Source of the DNA: an uncultured Bacteroidales bacterium
GTDB lineage: Bacteria > Bacteroidota > Bacteroidia > Bacteroidales > FEN-979
Length of the DNA stretch: 64,000 bases
Direction of reading: 5' to 3'
Assembly: GCA_903877385.1 (NCBI GenBank)
Contig: CAIRDP010000054.1
Location: 1 to 64,000, forward strand
This document shows positions 37,330 through 44,589 of the stretch, one piece after another (the stretch's first letter is position 1; every line of letters starts with the position of its first letter). The notes beneath the pieces are model-generated. The model saw only the letters and a list, made by a program, of their open reading frames with translations, ran no database searches and had not been told where the DNA came from. The position numbers and the translations under genes are program-made.

Positions 37330-38589
37330 TTATAATGAAATTAAATTGCATGCAATTAATACTTTAATATAGCTTTGTCTGAAGTCGTATAAGGCTTGGT
37401 AATATTGGTTTTGCATTTCAAACCAGTCCCGTTCGGCTTCAAGATAGTCAAGAATCGTTGTGCCTCCTTTGAGATATGAAAGCCTGACAGTATTCAGAAC
37501 AGTCTCTGATTGCATGTAGATCAGATGATACTTTTGAAAAGTGGCTGCATTTGTTTGATATTCCATGTATGCCGACCGAACTTCATTTTGCACCCTGGCC
37601 TGGTAGGCTTTCAAAAAACTTTCCGACTGTGTGATCTGAAGCTTTGCCCTGGTAACCTGGCCCTGGTTCCGGTCAAAAACCGGAACTGGAAATTGAAGGT
37701 ATGCTCCAAGATAAGGAACTTTATTCTGAGGATTATAATTCAGACCGATTTCCGGCTGTGGAAATGCTATTGCCTTCTGAAGATCAAGATTCACTTTTGC
37801 AGCTTCGATGGCTCTCAGATTGATCAGCAGATCGGTCCTGTTGTGAAGCGCATATAAAATCGCTGAATCAAGGGTTGATGGCAGGCTGGTGCGGAATACA
37901 GGTTCAGTATCGGAGATGACGATACTGTCGCTGGTACCAAGAAGCTGCTTCAGGCTGAAAAGCTCTGAAATATATTCCTGGAGCGATTTTCGCAGCATAA
38001 GTTGATACTGATCAGCTTTTATGCTGGTTCGCAGGAATTCGGTTGTGGTAATAACCTGGTTCCTGAGCCTGATCTGGTTTACATTCAACAGTGTGTCAGA
38101 ATTAATCTTTGCCCGTTGCACAATTTCCAGCTTCTCTAAAGCAAACCATGCATCAAGCCACTGGTTGGCGACATCAAATAACATGTTCCTCTCATAATCG
38201 GAAAGATTAGCAGATTCAATATCTACGTCTTTTTCGGCTTTGTGAATCTTATATTTCCTTTGTCCTGCAACCTGAAGAATTTTTCCAACCTGGATGTTGG
38301 ATTGCCGGTTTGCCGGATCAAATGCCCCGGTGTTTTCTTCAAAACATTTACTATTTATAACCTGTTCGGCCGACAAGTTCAGTGAAGGATTAGGTCTGAG
38401 TGAGGCTGTGATGATATCTGCTTTAACAAGATCTGTATTATACTTCTGGGCAAGAAAGAATAGATTGTTCTTCCTCGCTATTACCAAAGCATCCTGAAAT
38501 GAAATGTGGGTTTGAGCATTGGTTGTGTGAACAATAACAATGAGAATAAAAAGAGCCTTTTTGAATACAATACCCGGTCGAATTAACAT
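37330..38589 (-). CDS. TolC-family outer-membrane channel (CusC/CzcC-like)
   Basis: 419 aa. Signal peptide (about residues 1-25, ending NAQ), then an outer-membrane efflux protein domain: ISFQDALVIARKNN, paired long helices, and a repeat-related second half with FPVPVFDRNQGQVTRAKLQI and a YLKGGTTILDYLEAERDWFEMQNQYYQALYDFRQ ending helix. It is the first gene of the three-gene efflux operon, with 2 nt to the adaptor. A TACCTTTG element at 38871-38864 would make an unusually long 5' leader of about 270 nt. Confidence 0.92.
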   Translation of the reverse strand: MLIRPGIVFKKALFILIVIVHTTNAQTHISFQDALVIARKNNLFFLAQKYNTDLVKADIITASLRPNPSLNLSAEQVINSKCFEENTGAFDPANRQSNIQVGKILQVAGQRKYKIHKAEKDVDIESANLSDYERNMLFDVANQWLDAWFALEKLEIVQRAKINSDTLLNVNQIRLRNQVITTTEFLRTSIKADQYQLMLRKSLQEYISELFSLKQLLGTSDSIVISDTEPVFRTSLPSTLDSAILYALHNRTDLLINLRAIEAAKVNLDLQKAIAFPQPEIGLNYNPQNKVPYLGAYLQFPVPVFDRNQGQVTRAKLQITQSESFLKAYQARVQNEVRSAYMEYQTNAATFQKYHLIYMQSETVLNTVRLSYLKGGTTILDYLEAERDWFEMQNQYYQALYDFRQSYIKVLIACNLISL

Positions 38590-39311
38590 AGTTCCTCAAA
38601 ATTATTATTGAAAAGATGTTTTTTGACTGTCTGGTAATCATCGTTAGCAGGCAATCCTGTCTGCAACATTTTATATTATGTTTCTGGAAGGAAGATAACC
38701 TCGGGTCAAAAATAGAGAATGTGTGATAATGATTCCGTTTTCTGAATAGTGCGAATGTTGGTTCATAACCGAATTCATGATCAACCAACACATAGCGGGA
38801 AGGATTATAATCGAAACCCAGTTATTTCTTCTGAGAACGTTCATCTGCTATTTTAGATCGCTTCAAAGGTACAAAATGCAGCAATACTAAATGATCCCGA
38901 GATAGTTAATACAGTAGATATGAAATGAATCCTTTCACCTCGATTTTCAGAGTAAAAAAACATTCAAGCCTGAGCCGGCTTATGCTTTGGGTCGTATTCA
39001 ATAAATTTTCGATGGTTTAAGATTCCCTGTAAATTCGCTGCAATCGCTGTAAATGTGCAAACTACTGTAAAGTAAACTGCATATATATAATATGGTTCGA
39101 TGCTGATATTCAAAATGTCAGCCTTTGTTATATTTTTGGTACAATCCGGGTTCATCATTTGTTCACTATCCAGGGCTTACAGGATGATTCAATAATGAGG
39201 ATATACCCTGTGCAGGCTGTCGATAAGAGCTTGAGTAATGGAGTTTTTCGGAAAGTTTTTTGACCCTCCAATATTAATACACAATATTAATTTCTTATAT
39301 TTGAGAAATAC
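38590..39311. other. Long intergenic region, leader of the efflux operon and unassigned DNA
   Basis: It contains the only visible efflux-operon -7 candidate (minus TACCTTTG, 38871-38864) and, beyond it, AT-rich DNA with a 64-aa minus ORF (38964-39158) that has one possible membrane segment but no recognised relatives. No tRNA, no transposase, no copy of the tRNA-Glu 3' end seen. It marks the right edge of the accessory stretch. Confidence 0.4.
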
Positions 39312-39336
39312 TATTTTTGTACTAAATAATGGTTAT

Positions 39337-40737
39337 ATGAGAAAGTTGATCATTCTTGCCATGATTGTAAGCCTGTCGTTTTCCCAAGCCCTTGCCCAGA
39401 AGGAAGGCAATATCTGGTATTTCGGGAATCATGCAGGACTCAATTTTAATAATGACACCGTGCTGGCTCTGCAGAACAGTGCGATGTGGGATAATGACAA
39501 TTCAAGCACTGTCTGCAATTCTGCCGGACAACTGCTTTTTTACACCAACTCCGACACCGTCTGGAACAAGTTGCATAAGGTCATGCTTAACGGGACTGAT
39601 CTCGCCGGCAGCATTACTTCAGGGCAATGTGCAGTCATAGTACCACAACCGGGTACAAGCAAGTATTTTATCTTCACAAATGCTCCTTTCCTTTCTGACC
39701 AGGGCTTGAGTTTCTCTGTCGTCGACATGGCCGAAGATAACGGCAACGGAGCTGTGATCATAAAAAATTTCCAACTGTTCCCGTATACGACAGAAAAACT
39801 TGACGCCATATACAACCAGTCGGATGATTCGTACTGGGTAATCACGCATCCTTTTGAATCCGGCTATTATTTTGTTTATAAATTGACTTCAAACGGCTTG
39901 TTGATTCCGCCTGAAATAAGTGATCCCTGTGCCCTGATGTCGGGAGGAAACCCCTATGGCTACAATGCCATAGGACAGATGACCGTTTCGCCCGACGGGC
40001 AAATGATTGCCTCGGGCGTGCTAAGCGACGGGTTTATCGAATTATGTGATTTTAACATGGCTAACGGTCATATATCAAACAGCAGGATAATTCCAGGTTT
40101 TCAAAATCCCTGGGGGATTGCTTTTTCCCCTGACAGCAAGATGCTATATGCCACAAGGTGGTGGACCGACAATGTATTCGTGTTTAACCTCTCGGATACA
40201 TCGCTGTCGGCAATAATTGCAAGCGGGATGTTAATAGGCCATGCTACTTCCTCAAACGCTTACAATTACCAGGCAGGGTACATGCAACTTGGACCCGATA
40301 ACAGGATCTACATATCGAAATATGAATCGCATTATCTGGCGGTAATAAATCATCCCAGCATCTACGGCACGGGATGCGGTTTCGTGGACAACGGGATGTA
40401 CCTGGGAACAAAAACAAATACTTCCGGACTTTCCAGGGTTCCTGCAAGGCCATCGTTTCCTGTTTCCGTCCCCCCTCAGAATAACACAAACATGTCCATA
40501 AGAATATGTCCAAATCCCTCCAATGGCAATTTTCAATTGTATTGGCCCGCTAGGACTTCAGGTTCGGAATACACACTGGAAATATCCGACTTGCCTGGAA
40601 AGATTATTGTAAGAGAAAAAATTCAGTACTTTTCACCTGCCGCATTATCATTCCCTCAATTAGTTCCCGGCATCTATAATCTCAGAATCTGGAACAATAA
40701 GGAGGTCTTTACACAAAAAATCAGTATCGTCCCTTAA
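39337..40737 (+). CDS. Secreted beta-propeller-like protein with T9SS sorting domain
   Basis: 466 aa from the ATG at 39337, preceded by -7 element TATTTTTG (39312-39319); the track adds 33 unlikely codons. Signal peptide ending in LAQ, then repeated blades of the gliding-associated/WD40-like type: GNIWYFGNHAGLNFNNDTVLAL, MTVSPDGQMIASGV, GIAFSPDSKMLYATRWW, MQLGPDNRIYISKYES. The last 80 residues are a type A T9SS C-terminal domain (RICPNPSNGNFQLYW ... ISDLPGKIIVREKI ... LVPGIYNLRIWNNKEVFTQKISIV), so the protein should be secreted across the outer membrane and anchored or released. Its ligand is unknown. Confidence 0.85.
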   Translation: MRKLIILAMIVSLSFSQALAQKEGNIWYFGNHAGLNFNNDTVLALQNSAMWDNDNSSTVCNSAGQLLFYTNSDTVWNKLHKVMLNGTDLAGSITSGQCAVIVPQPGTSKYFIFTNAPFLSDQGLSFSVVDMAEDNGNGAVIIKNFQLFPYTTEKLDAIYNQSDDSYWVITHPFESGYYFVYKLTSNGLLIPPEISDPCALMSGGNPYGYNAIGQMTVSPDGQMIASGVLSDGFIELCDFNMANGHISNSRIIPGFQNPWGIAFSPDSKMLYATRWWTDNVFVFNLSDTSLSAIIASGMLIGHATSSNAYNYQAGYMQLGPDNRIYISKYESHYLAVINHPSIYGTGCGFVDNGMYLGTKTNTSGLSRVPARPSFPVSVPPQNNTNMSIRICPNPSNGNFQLYWPARTSGSEYTLEISDLPGKIIVREKIQYFSPAALSFPQLVPGIYNLRIWNNKEVFTQKISIVP

Positions 40738-40758
40738 TACGAAAATCCAAGGTATGAA

Positions 40759-40803
40759 CCCCTGGGCAAGCCCAGATTCCAGATTCAGCTGCAAGCTGAG
40801 GGG
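40759..40803. repeat. Structured convergent-intergenic element with a heptad duplication
   Basis: CCC ... GGG encloses two perfect small hairpins, CTGGGC-AA-GCCCAG and CAGCT-GCA-AGCTG, separated by ATTCCAGATT: a three-way-junction layout. Within it CCAGATT is repeated exactly in tandem. No T-run, so a bidirectional terminator role is uncertain. Confidence 0.5.
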
Positions 40804-40819
40804 AATTTACCTGAAGCGG

Positions 40820-41524
40820 TTAAAGTTTCCCGTTCGGTCCTATTTCATCCGCCTGGAAGCGGAAACCGATGCGCTTGCCTGTCCTTATCGACATTGAATC
40901 AAGCTGGGATTGCATTTCCTGCTGGGTAACTTCTTTGAGGTCATCGAAAGGCGGTGTGAGAAGATCGAAGTTGATGGTATATAAAATGCTGGAATAAATT
41001 ACCGAACGGATTGTTTTCAGGTTAAGCCTCGCATGAGGGAAGTCATTATAAGGCATTCCTACTTCACGCTTGCCTTCAAGGAAATAATGCAATTCCCTGT
41101 TGACAAATAATCTTCCGATCAGATATCCCAGATCATTCGGGCGGTTGTACTTAAAGGAATCTGAAAGAAAATTAAAGATCATGATATTCCCGCAATAGGA
41201 CCTGAGTTTATCCTGCCTTATATAATCGGTCTTCATAACCTTATGATCGCGGGGGAATTCAAAGACATTGGTATGCATCATGAATATCAGGATGTCGGAT
41301 CCAAACCTTAGTTCAAACTGGAAATCCCCCCTGTCCCTGAATTCAAAAAGCAAGGGATATTTTGTTTTGCCAACATTTGCCTGATTCCTGCTTATGAATC
41401 CCTCCGACTCCGTTTTAAATTGCCCGAATACCTCAAGGGTTTTATGATAAACTTCCTGCTTTAAGGAGGCTTTTCGTATAAATGATTTTACCAATTCGGA
41501 AGGTTTGGTGAGGTCCTGGTCCAT
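40820..41524 (-). CDS. Conserved protein of unknown function
   Basis: 234 aa, not recognised by name; it reads as a soluble cytoplasmic protein (no signal, no TM). Seen: an N-terminal helix (LVKSFIRKASLKQEVYHKTLEVFGQFK), then a beta-rich region with FEFRDRGDFQFELRFGSDILIFMMHTNVFEFP and FVNRELHYFLEGKREVGMPYNDF. It lies 18 nt after the Nudix gene on the same strand and is probably co-transcribed with it, which hints at a role connected with nucleotide metabolism (weak inference). Confidence 0.75.
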   Translation of the reverse strand: MDQDLTKPSELVKSFIRKASLKQEVYHKTLEVFGQFKTESEGFISRNQANVGKTKYPLLFEFRDRGDFQFELRFGSDILIFMMHTNVFEFPRDHKVMKTDYIRQDKLRSYCGNIMIFNFLSDSFKYNRPNDLGYLIGRLFVNRELHYFLEGKREVGMPYNDFPHARLNLKTIRSVIYSSILYTINFDLLTPPFDDLKEVTQQEMQSQLDSMSIRTGKRIGFRFQADEIGPNGKL

Positions 41525-41542
41525 GATTCGATCTGATTTATC

Positions 41543-42229
41543 TTAGGTATATGCCAGTACGGATTTGATAAGTGGTTTAAGTGATTCATACGTATGATTG
41601 AAAATACAAGCGAGGGAGTTGGAGGGAATCCATCGGGCAATAATAATGCCTTCGGCAATCTGGGGTTTAAGTGAATCTTCGGTTGAACCCTCCATCCGGA
41701 ACCAGCGTGTATGCTTAATGAACCTGCGGTCGCCATTAAAATAAATATGGTATGTAAAAGGAAGCTCCGAAGAGATTTTAAAGTTTTTAAGTCCGGTTTC
41801 TTCCTTTACTTCCCTCAAGGCTGCAATGCGTGCAACCTGATCATTCATATCGGCAGCCGAAAATTTGCCGGGCCTGCCAGGCTTGATCTTGGCCGCTTTG
41901 CGCCTGTCTTTTCCGCTTATTTTACCTTTCGGAAGATCCCATTTGCCATTTCGGTGGATAAACAGGATTTCACCATGTTCGTTAAAAACAACTCCCCCTG
42001 CGGCTTCAATAGTTTCATGCAGGCTGAAAAATGCTTTTACCATTTGCTTATATTTATCATCCGACCAGACCGACAGTATCCCCTTTTTCTTTTTTTCGAA
42101 ATCAAAGACAAGATCTTTCAGTGCCCTCCTTCCCGTATATTGTACCTGGAGTTCATTTTCCTTGAGTTTTACCGGCCTGGAATCCAGGAGAACCATTAGG
42201 ATATCATCGCAATAGATTTCTATTTTCAT
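41543..42229 (-). CDS. Nudix hydrolase with an interrupted Nudix box
   Basis: 228 aa. An N-terminal domain of about 75 residues, then the Nudix fold: TIEAAGGVVFNEHGEILFIHRNGKWDLPKGKISG, catalytic helix REVKEETGL. In a normal Nudix box (G-x5-E-x7-REUxEExGU) the glycine and REUxEE are 13 residues apart. Here about 24 extra residues (DRRKAAKIKPGRPGKFSAADMNDQ...), rich in Lys/Arg with a KPGRPGK AT-hook-like core, split it. The REVKEE metal ligands remain, so hydrolysis of a nucleoside diphosphate-linked substrate is still possible. Promoter: minus TACCTTTG at 42260-42253. Divergent from pyrE. Confidence 0.85.
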   Translation of the reverse strand: MKIEIYCDDILMVLLDSRPVKLKENELQVQYTGRRALKDLVFDFEKKKKGILSVWSDDKYKQMVKAFFSLHETIEAAGGVVFNEHGEILFIHRNGKWDLPKGKISGKDRRKAAKIKPGRPGKFSAADMNDQVARIAALREVKEETGLKNFKISSELPFTYHIYFNGDRRFIKHTRWFRMEGSTEDSLKPQIAEGIIIARWIPSNSLACIFNHTYESLKPLIKSVLAYT

Positions 42230-42328
42230 GTTGAAGCCGGTCTATAAGAAAACAAAGGTACTAAATAGAGACGAATGGGTCGGACTTCAATTTTTATGTA
42301 ATTTTGGAGTGAAAAAAGAATCTGTAAT

Positions 42329-42964
42329 ATGATATTCAAAGAAGACATCGCGATGACTACGGCCGAACTGCTTTTAAAGATCAAGGCGGTTAAGCTGAGC
42401 CCTAAAGATTTATTCACATGGGCATCGGGAATCAAATCCCCGATTTATACTGATAACCGGGTAACCCTGTCGTATCACGATATAAGGACGTTTATCCGGC
42501 AAAATTTCGTTTCAGCCATTGAACAGAACAAATGGGAGCCCGAACTGATCGTGGGTGTTGCCACTGGAGGAATACCGCAGGGTGCACTGGTTGCACAGGA
42601 GCTTGGCTTACCGTTCGCTTATGTGCGTTCATCAAAAAAAGAACATGGGCTTACAAACCAGATTGAGGGTGAGGTACGATCGGGGCAGAGGGCTGTAATT
42701 ATTGAAGACCTTATTTCAACGGGATCAAGCAGCCTGGGCGCTGTAAGTGCGCTTAAAAATGCAGGTTGCCAGGTGAAGGGGATGCTGGCCATATTCACTT
42801 ACAACCTGAGTATTGCCAAGGCCAGTTTTCAGAATGAGAATTGCCCCCTGGTCACTCTCACCGATTATGATTATCTGATCAATAAGGCTCTTGAGATCAG
42901 TTATATCTCCGAAGAGGATATGGCCATCCTCAGGGAATTTAAGACAAGGCTTGAGAATAAGTAA
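42329..42964 (+). CDS. pyrE: Orotate phosphoribosyltransferase
   Basis: 211 aa. Adds PRPP-derived ribose phosphate to orotate in UMP synthesis. Seen: LFTWASGIKSPIYTDNR, GVATGGIPQGALVA, FAYVRSSKKEHGLTNQIEG (catalytic Lys region), and the PRPP loop VIIEDLISTGSSS. -7 element TAATTTTG at 42299-42306; ATG at 42329 (a second ATG at 42353 is possible but loses N-terminal residues). It ends at an 18-bp terminator. Confidence 0.96.
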   Translation: MIFKEDIAMTTAELLLKIKAVKLSPKDLFTWASGIKSPIYTDNRVTLSYHDIRTFIRQNFVSAIEQNKWEPELIVGVATGGIPQGALVAQELGLPFAYVRSSKKEHGLTNQIEGEVRSGQRAVIIEDLISTGSSSLGAVSALKNAGCQVKGMLAIFTYNLSIAKASFQNENCPLVTLTDYDYLINKALEISYISEEDMAILREFKTRLENK

Positions 42965-42966
42965 GA

Positions 42967-43009
42967 AGCATAAAAAAAGCCGTCGGTTAAAGACGGCTTT
43001 TTTTATGCT
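42967..43009. terminator. Perfect 18-bp bidirectional terminator
   Basis: AGCATAAAAAAAGCCGTC / GACGGCTTTTTTTATGCT with a 7-nt loop. It sits between the converging pyrE and T9SS cargo genes. Confidence 0.95.
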
Positions 43010-43019
43010 GTTTAACTTA

Positions 43020-44561
43020 CTATTTGTCGATGATCAGTTTGTGGTTTACCTCGTTACCATTATACCTGAGGCGGACAATATAGAGGCCTTTATTAAGTTT
43101 GCCAAGGTTGATTTCGCGATAATTTATTCCGCTGTTCAGATCAAAATTCTCACTGATCAAAGTACTTCCAAGCAGATCAATTACTGTTACCTGCAGGTTC
43201 AGAGGTTCCTCAACATTCAGTTTTATATTCAGCTTATCCGAAGCAGGGTTAGGGAAAATACTGCTGCTTACCACTCCATTCTCACCAATACCGGTTGAGA
43301 GTGTTTTGAAATTCCATACAGGGCTCCAGTTGCTTGTGTCGGGAACCTGGGAATCGGAAAAAGCTCTCATTCTCCAATAGTAGGTTGTCGAATTCTTAAG
43401 GCTTTTCGTCAAAGCAATCGCTGTGAGGGAATCGGCAAGTTTAACATCTATAAATAGGGGGCTTGAGCTGAAATCGGATGTTACATCAATCTGCAACTGG
43501 AACTTCACAATTCCGGTTTGCTTTGTCCAGGTCAAAGTTGGTTTAAGCGCAATGCTCGTAGAATTGTTTGCAGGGGATTTAAGTTTAACCATGTCAATGG
43601 TTGTAAAGGAATATTTCGCCGACCAGGTCGTTGTATCGGAGATATGCCTTCCCCTTACCCTCCAGTAATATTTCAAACCAAACTTTGTGTACTGGCTGTT
43701 CACGAAGTTCGTATCAACCTCTGAGGATGCAACCACATTATTAAAGTTGGAGTCAAGAGCCAGCTGATATTGATAGGCAAGCAGGCCTTTGACATTTTTC
43801 CAGATAAGTGTGGCATTAAGCACCTGGTCTACTGCATTGAGTGCAGGAGTGGTGGGGACTATAGTACTGGCAACAGTAAAATAAAAATTTGTCGACCAGT
43901 TGCTGGTGCTGAGATTATGTCGTGCACGCACCCTCCAGTAATATTTAGTGCCGAATCTCAGGTTGTTCACCCAGAAATAATTCAAGGGGTAGGCAACGGT
44001 TCCGGACCTAAACTGTGGTGAATTAAAATTTTTCGTCGTATCGCATTGGACATCATAATACCGAACGCCGGTTATAGTTGTAAGGGTGACTGAAGATCCT
44101 GAAATAACGGAATCTTTTGTCGACCATGACAATACCTGTTTAGGTGCTATGGTATCCTTGGTTTTTGCTGTTGGATTCAGCACAGGGAATACGGGAGTTA
44201 CATGTCCGAAAACAGTAAAAGACCATGCAGTGCTCCATCCTGAAGTTTCTCCCTTGTCAATTGCCCTGACACGCCAGTAATATCTTTTTCCGAAAAAAAG
44301 TTCATGTGCCGTATATCCTGTAAGTAAAACCAGGGAAGTATCTGAGCGAACCGGGGAATTGAAATTCTGGCTTGTATCAATCTGAATCTCATAGGTCAAA
44401 TTTATACTGCCTACAATGGCATTCCAGCTGAGAGTCAGGTTTGGCATCTGGTTGAGAGTATTGTTAACCGGTGTTTTGAGCGTGGGAGTATATACTTCTG
44501 TTCCTGCCATGGTAGCAGCGGCAAAGAGTGAAAGCAAGAGGACCGATAAAAATCTTTTCAT
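43020..44561 (-). CDS. Secreted FN3-repeat protein with T9SS sorting domain
   Basis: 513 aa. Signal peptide (MKRFLSVLLLSLFAAATMAG), then four tandem fibronectin-III-like modules of about 95 residues, each with the pattern TLSWN...YEIQIDTSQNFNSP...YYWRVRA...TSxWSxxxSFTV. A type A T9SS domain closes it (SIFPNPASDKLNIKLN ... VIDLLGSTLISENF ... NKGLYIVRLRYNGNEVNHKLIID). Probably a cell-surface adhesin-like or matrix protein. It follows the 941-aa cargo gene after 28 nt and shares its promoter. Confidence 0.88.
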   Translation of the reverse strand: MKRFLSVLLLSLFAAATMAGTEVYTPTLKTPVNNTLNQMPNLTLSWNAIVGSINLTYEIQIDTSQNFNSPVRSDTSLVLLTGYTAHELFFGKRYYWRVRAIDKGETSGWSTAWSFTVFGHVTPVFPVLNPTAKTKDTIAPKQVLSWSTKDSVISGSSVTLTTITGVRYYDVQCDTTKNFNSPQFRSGTVAYPLNYFWVNNLRFGTKYYWRVRARHNLSTSNWSTNFYFTVASTIVPTTPALNAVDQVLNATLIWKNVKGLLAYQYQLALDSNFNNVVASSEVDTNFVNSQYTKFGLKYYWRVRGRHISDTTTWSAKYSFTTIDMVKLKSPANNSTSIALKPTLTWTKQTGIVKFQLQIDVTSDFSSSPLFIDVKLADSLTAIALTKSLKNSTTYYWRMRAFSDSQVPDTSNWSPVWNFKTLSTGIGENGVVSSSIFPNPASDKLNIKLNVEEPLNLQVTVIDLLGSTLISENFDLNSGINYREINLGKLNKGLYIVRLRYNGNEVNHKLIIDK

Positions 44562-44589
44562 ATCTTGAGTTTTATGTTGTTATTGATAA

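Noticed and set aside
38964-39158. 64-aa minus-strand ORF with one hydrophobic stretch
   Set aside because: No signal pattern, no promoter element, no recognised family; in an AT-rich gap such an ORF is expected by chance.
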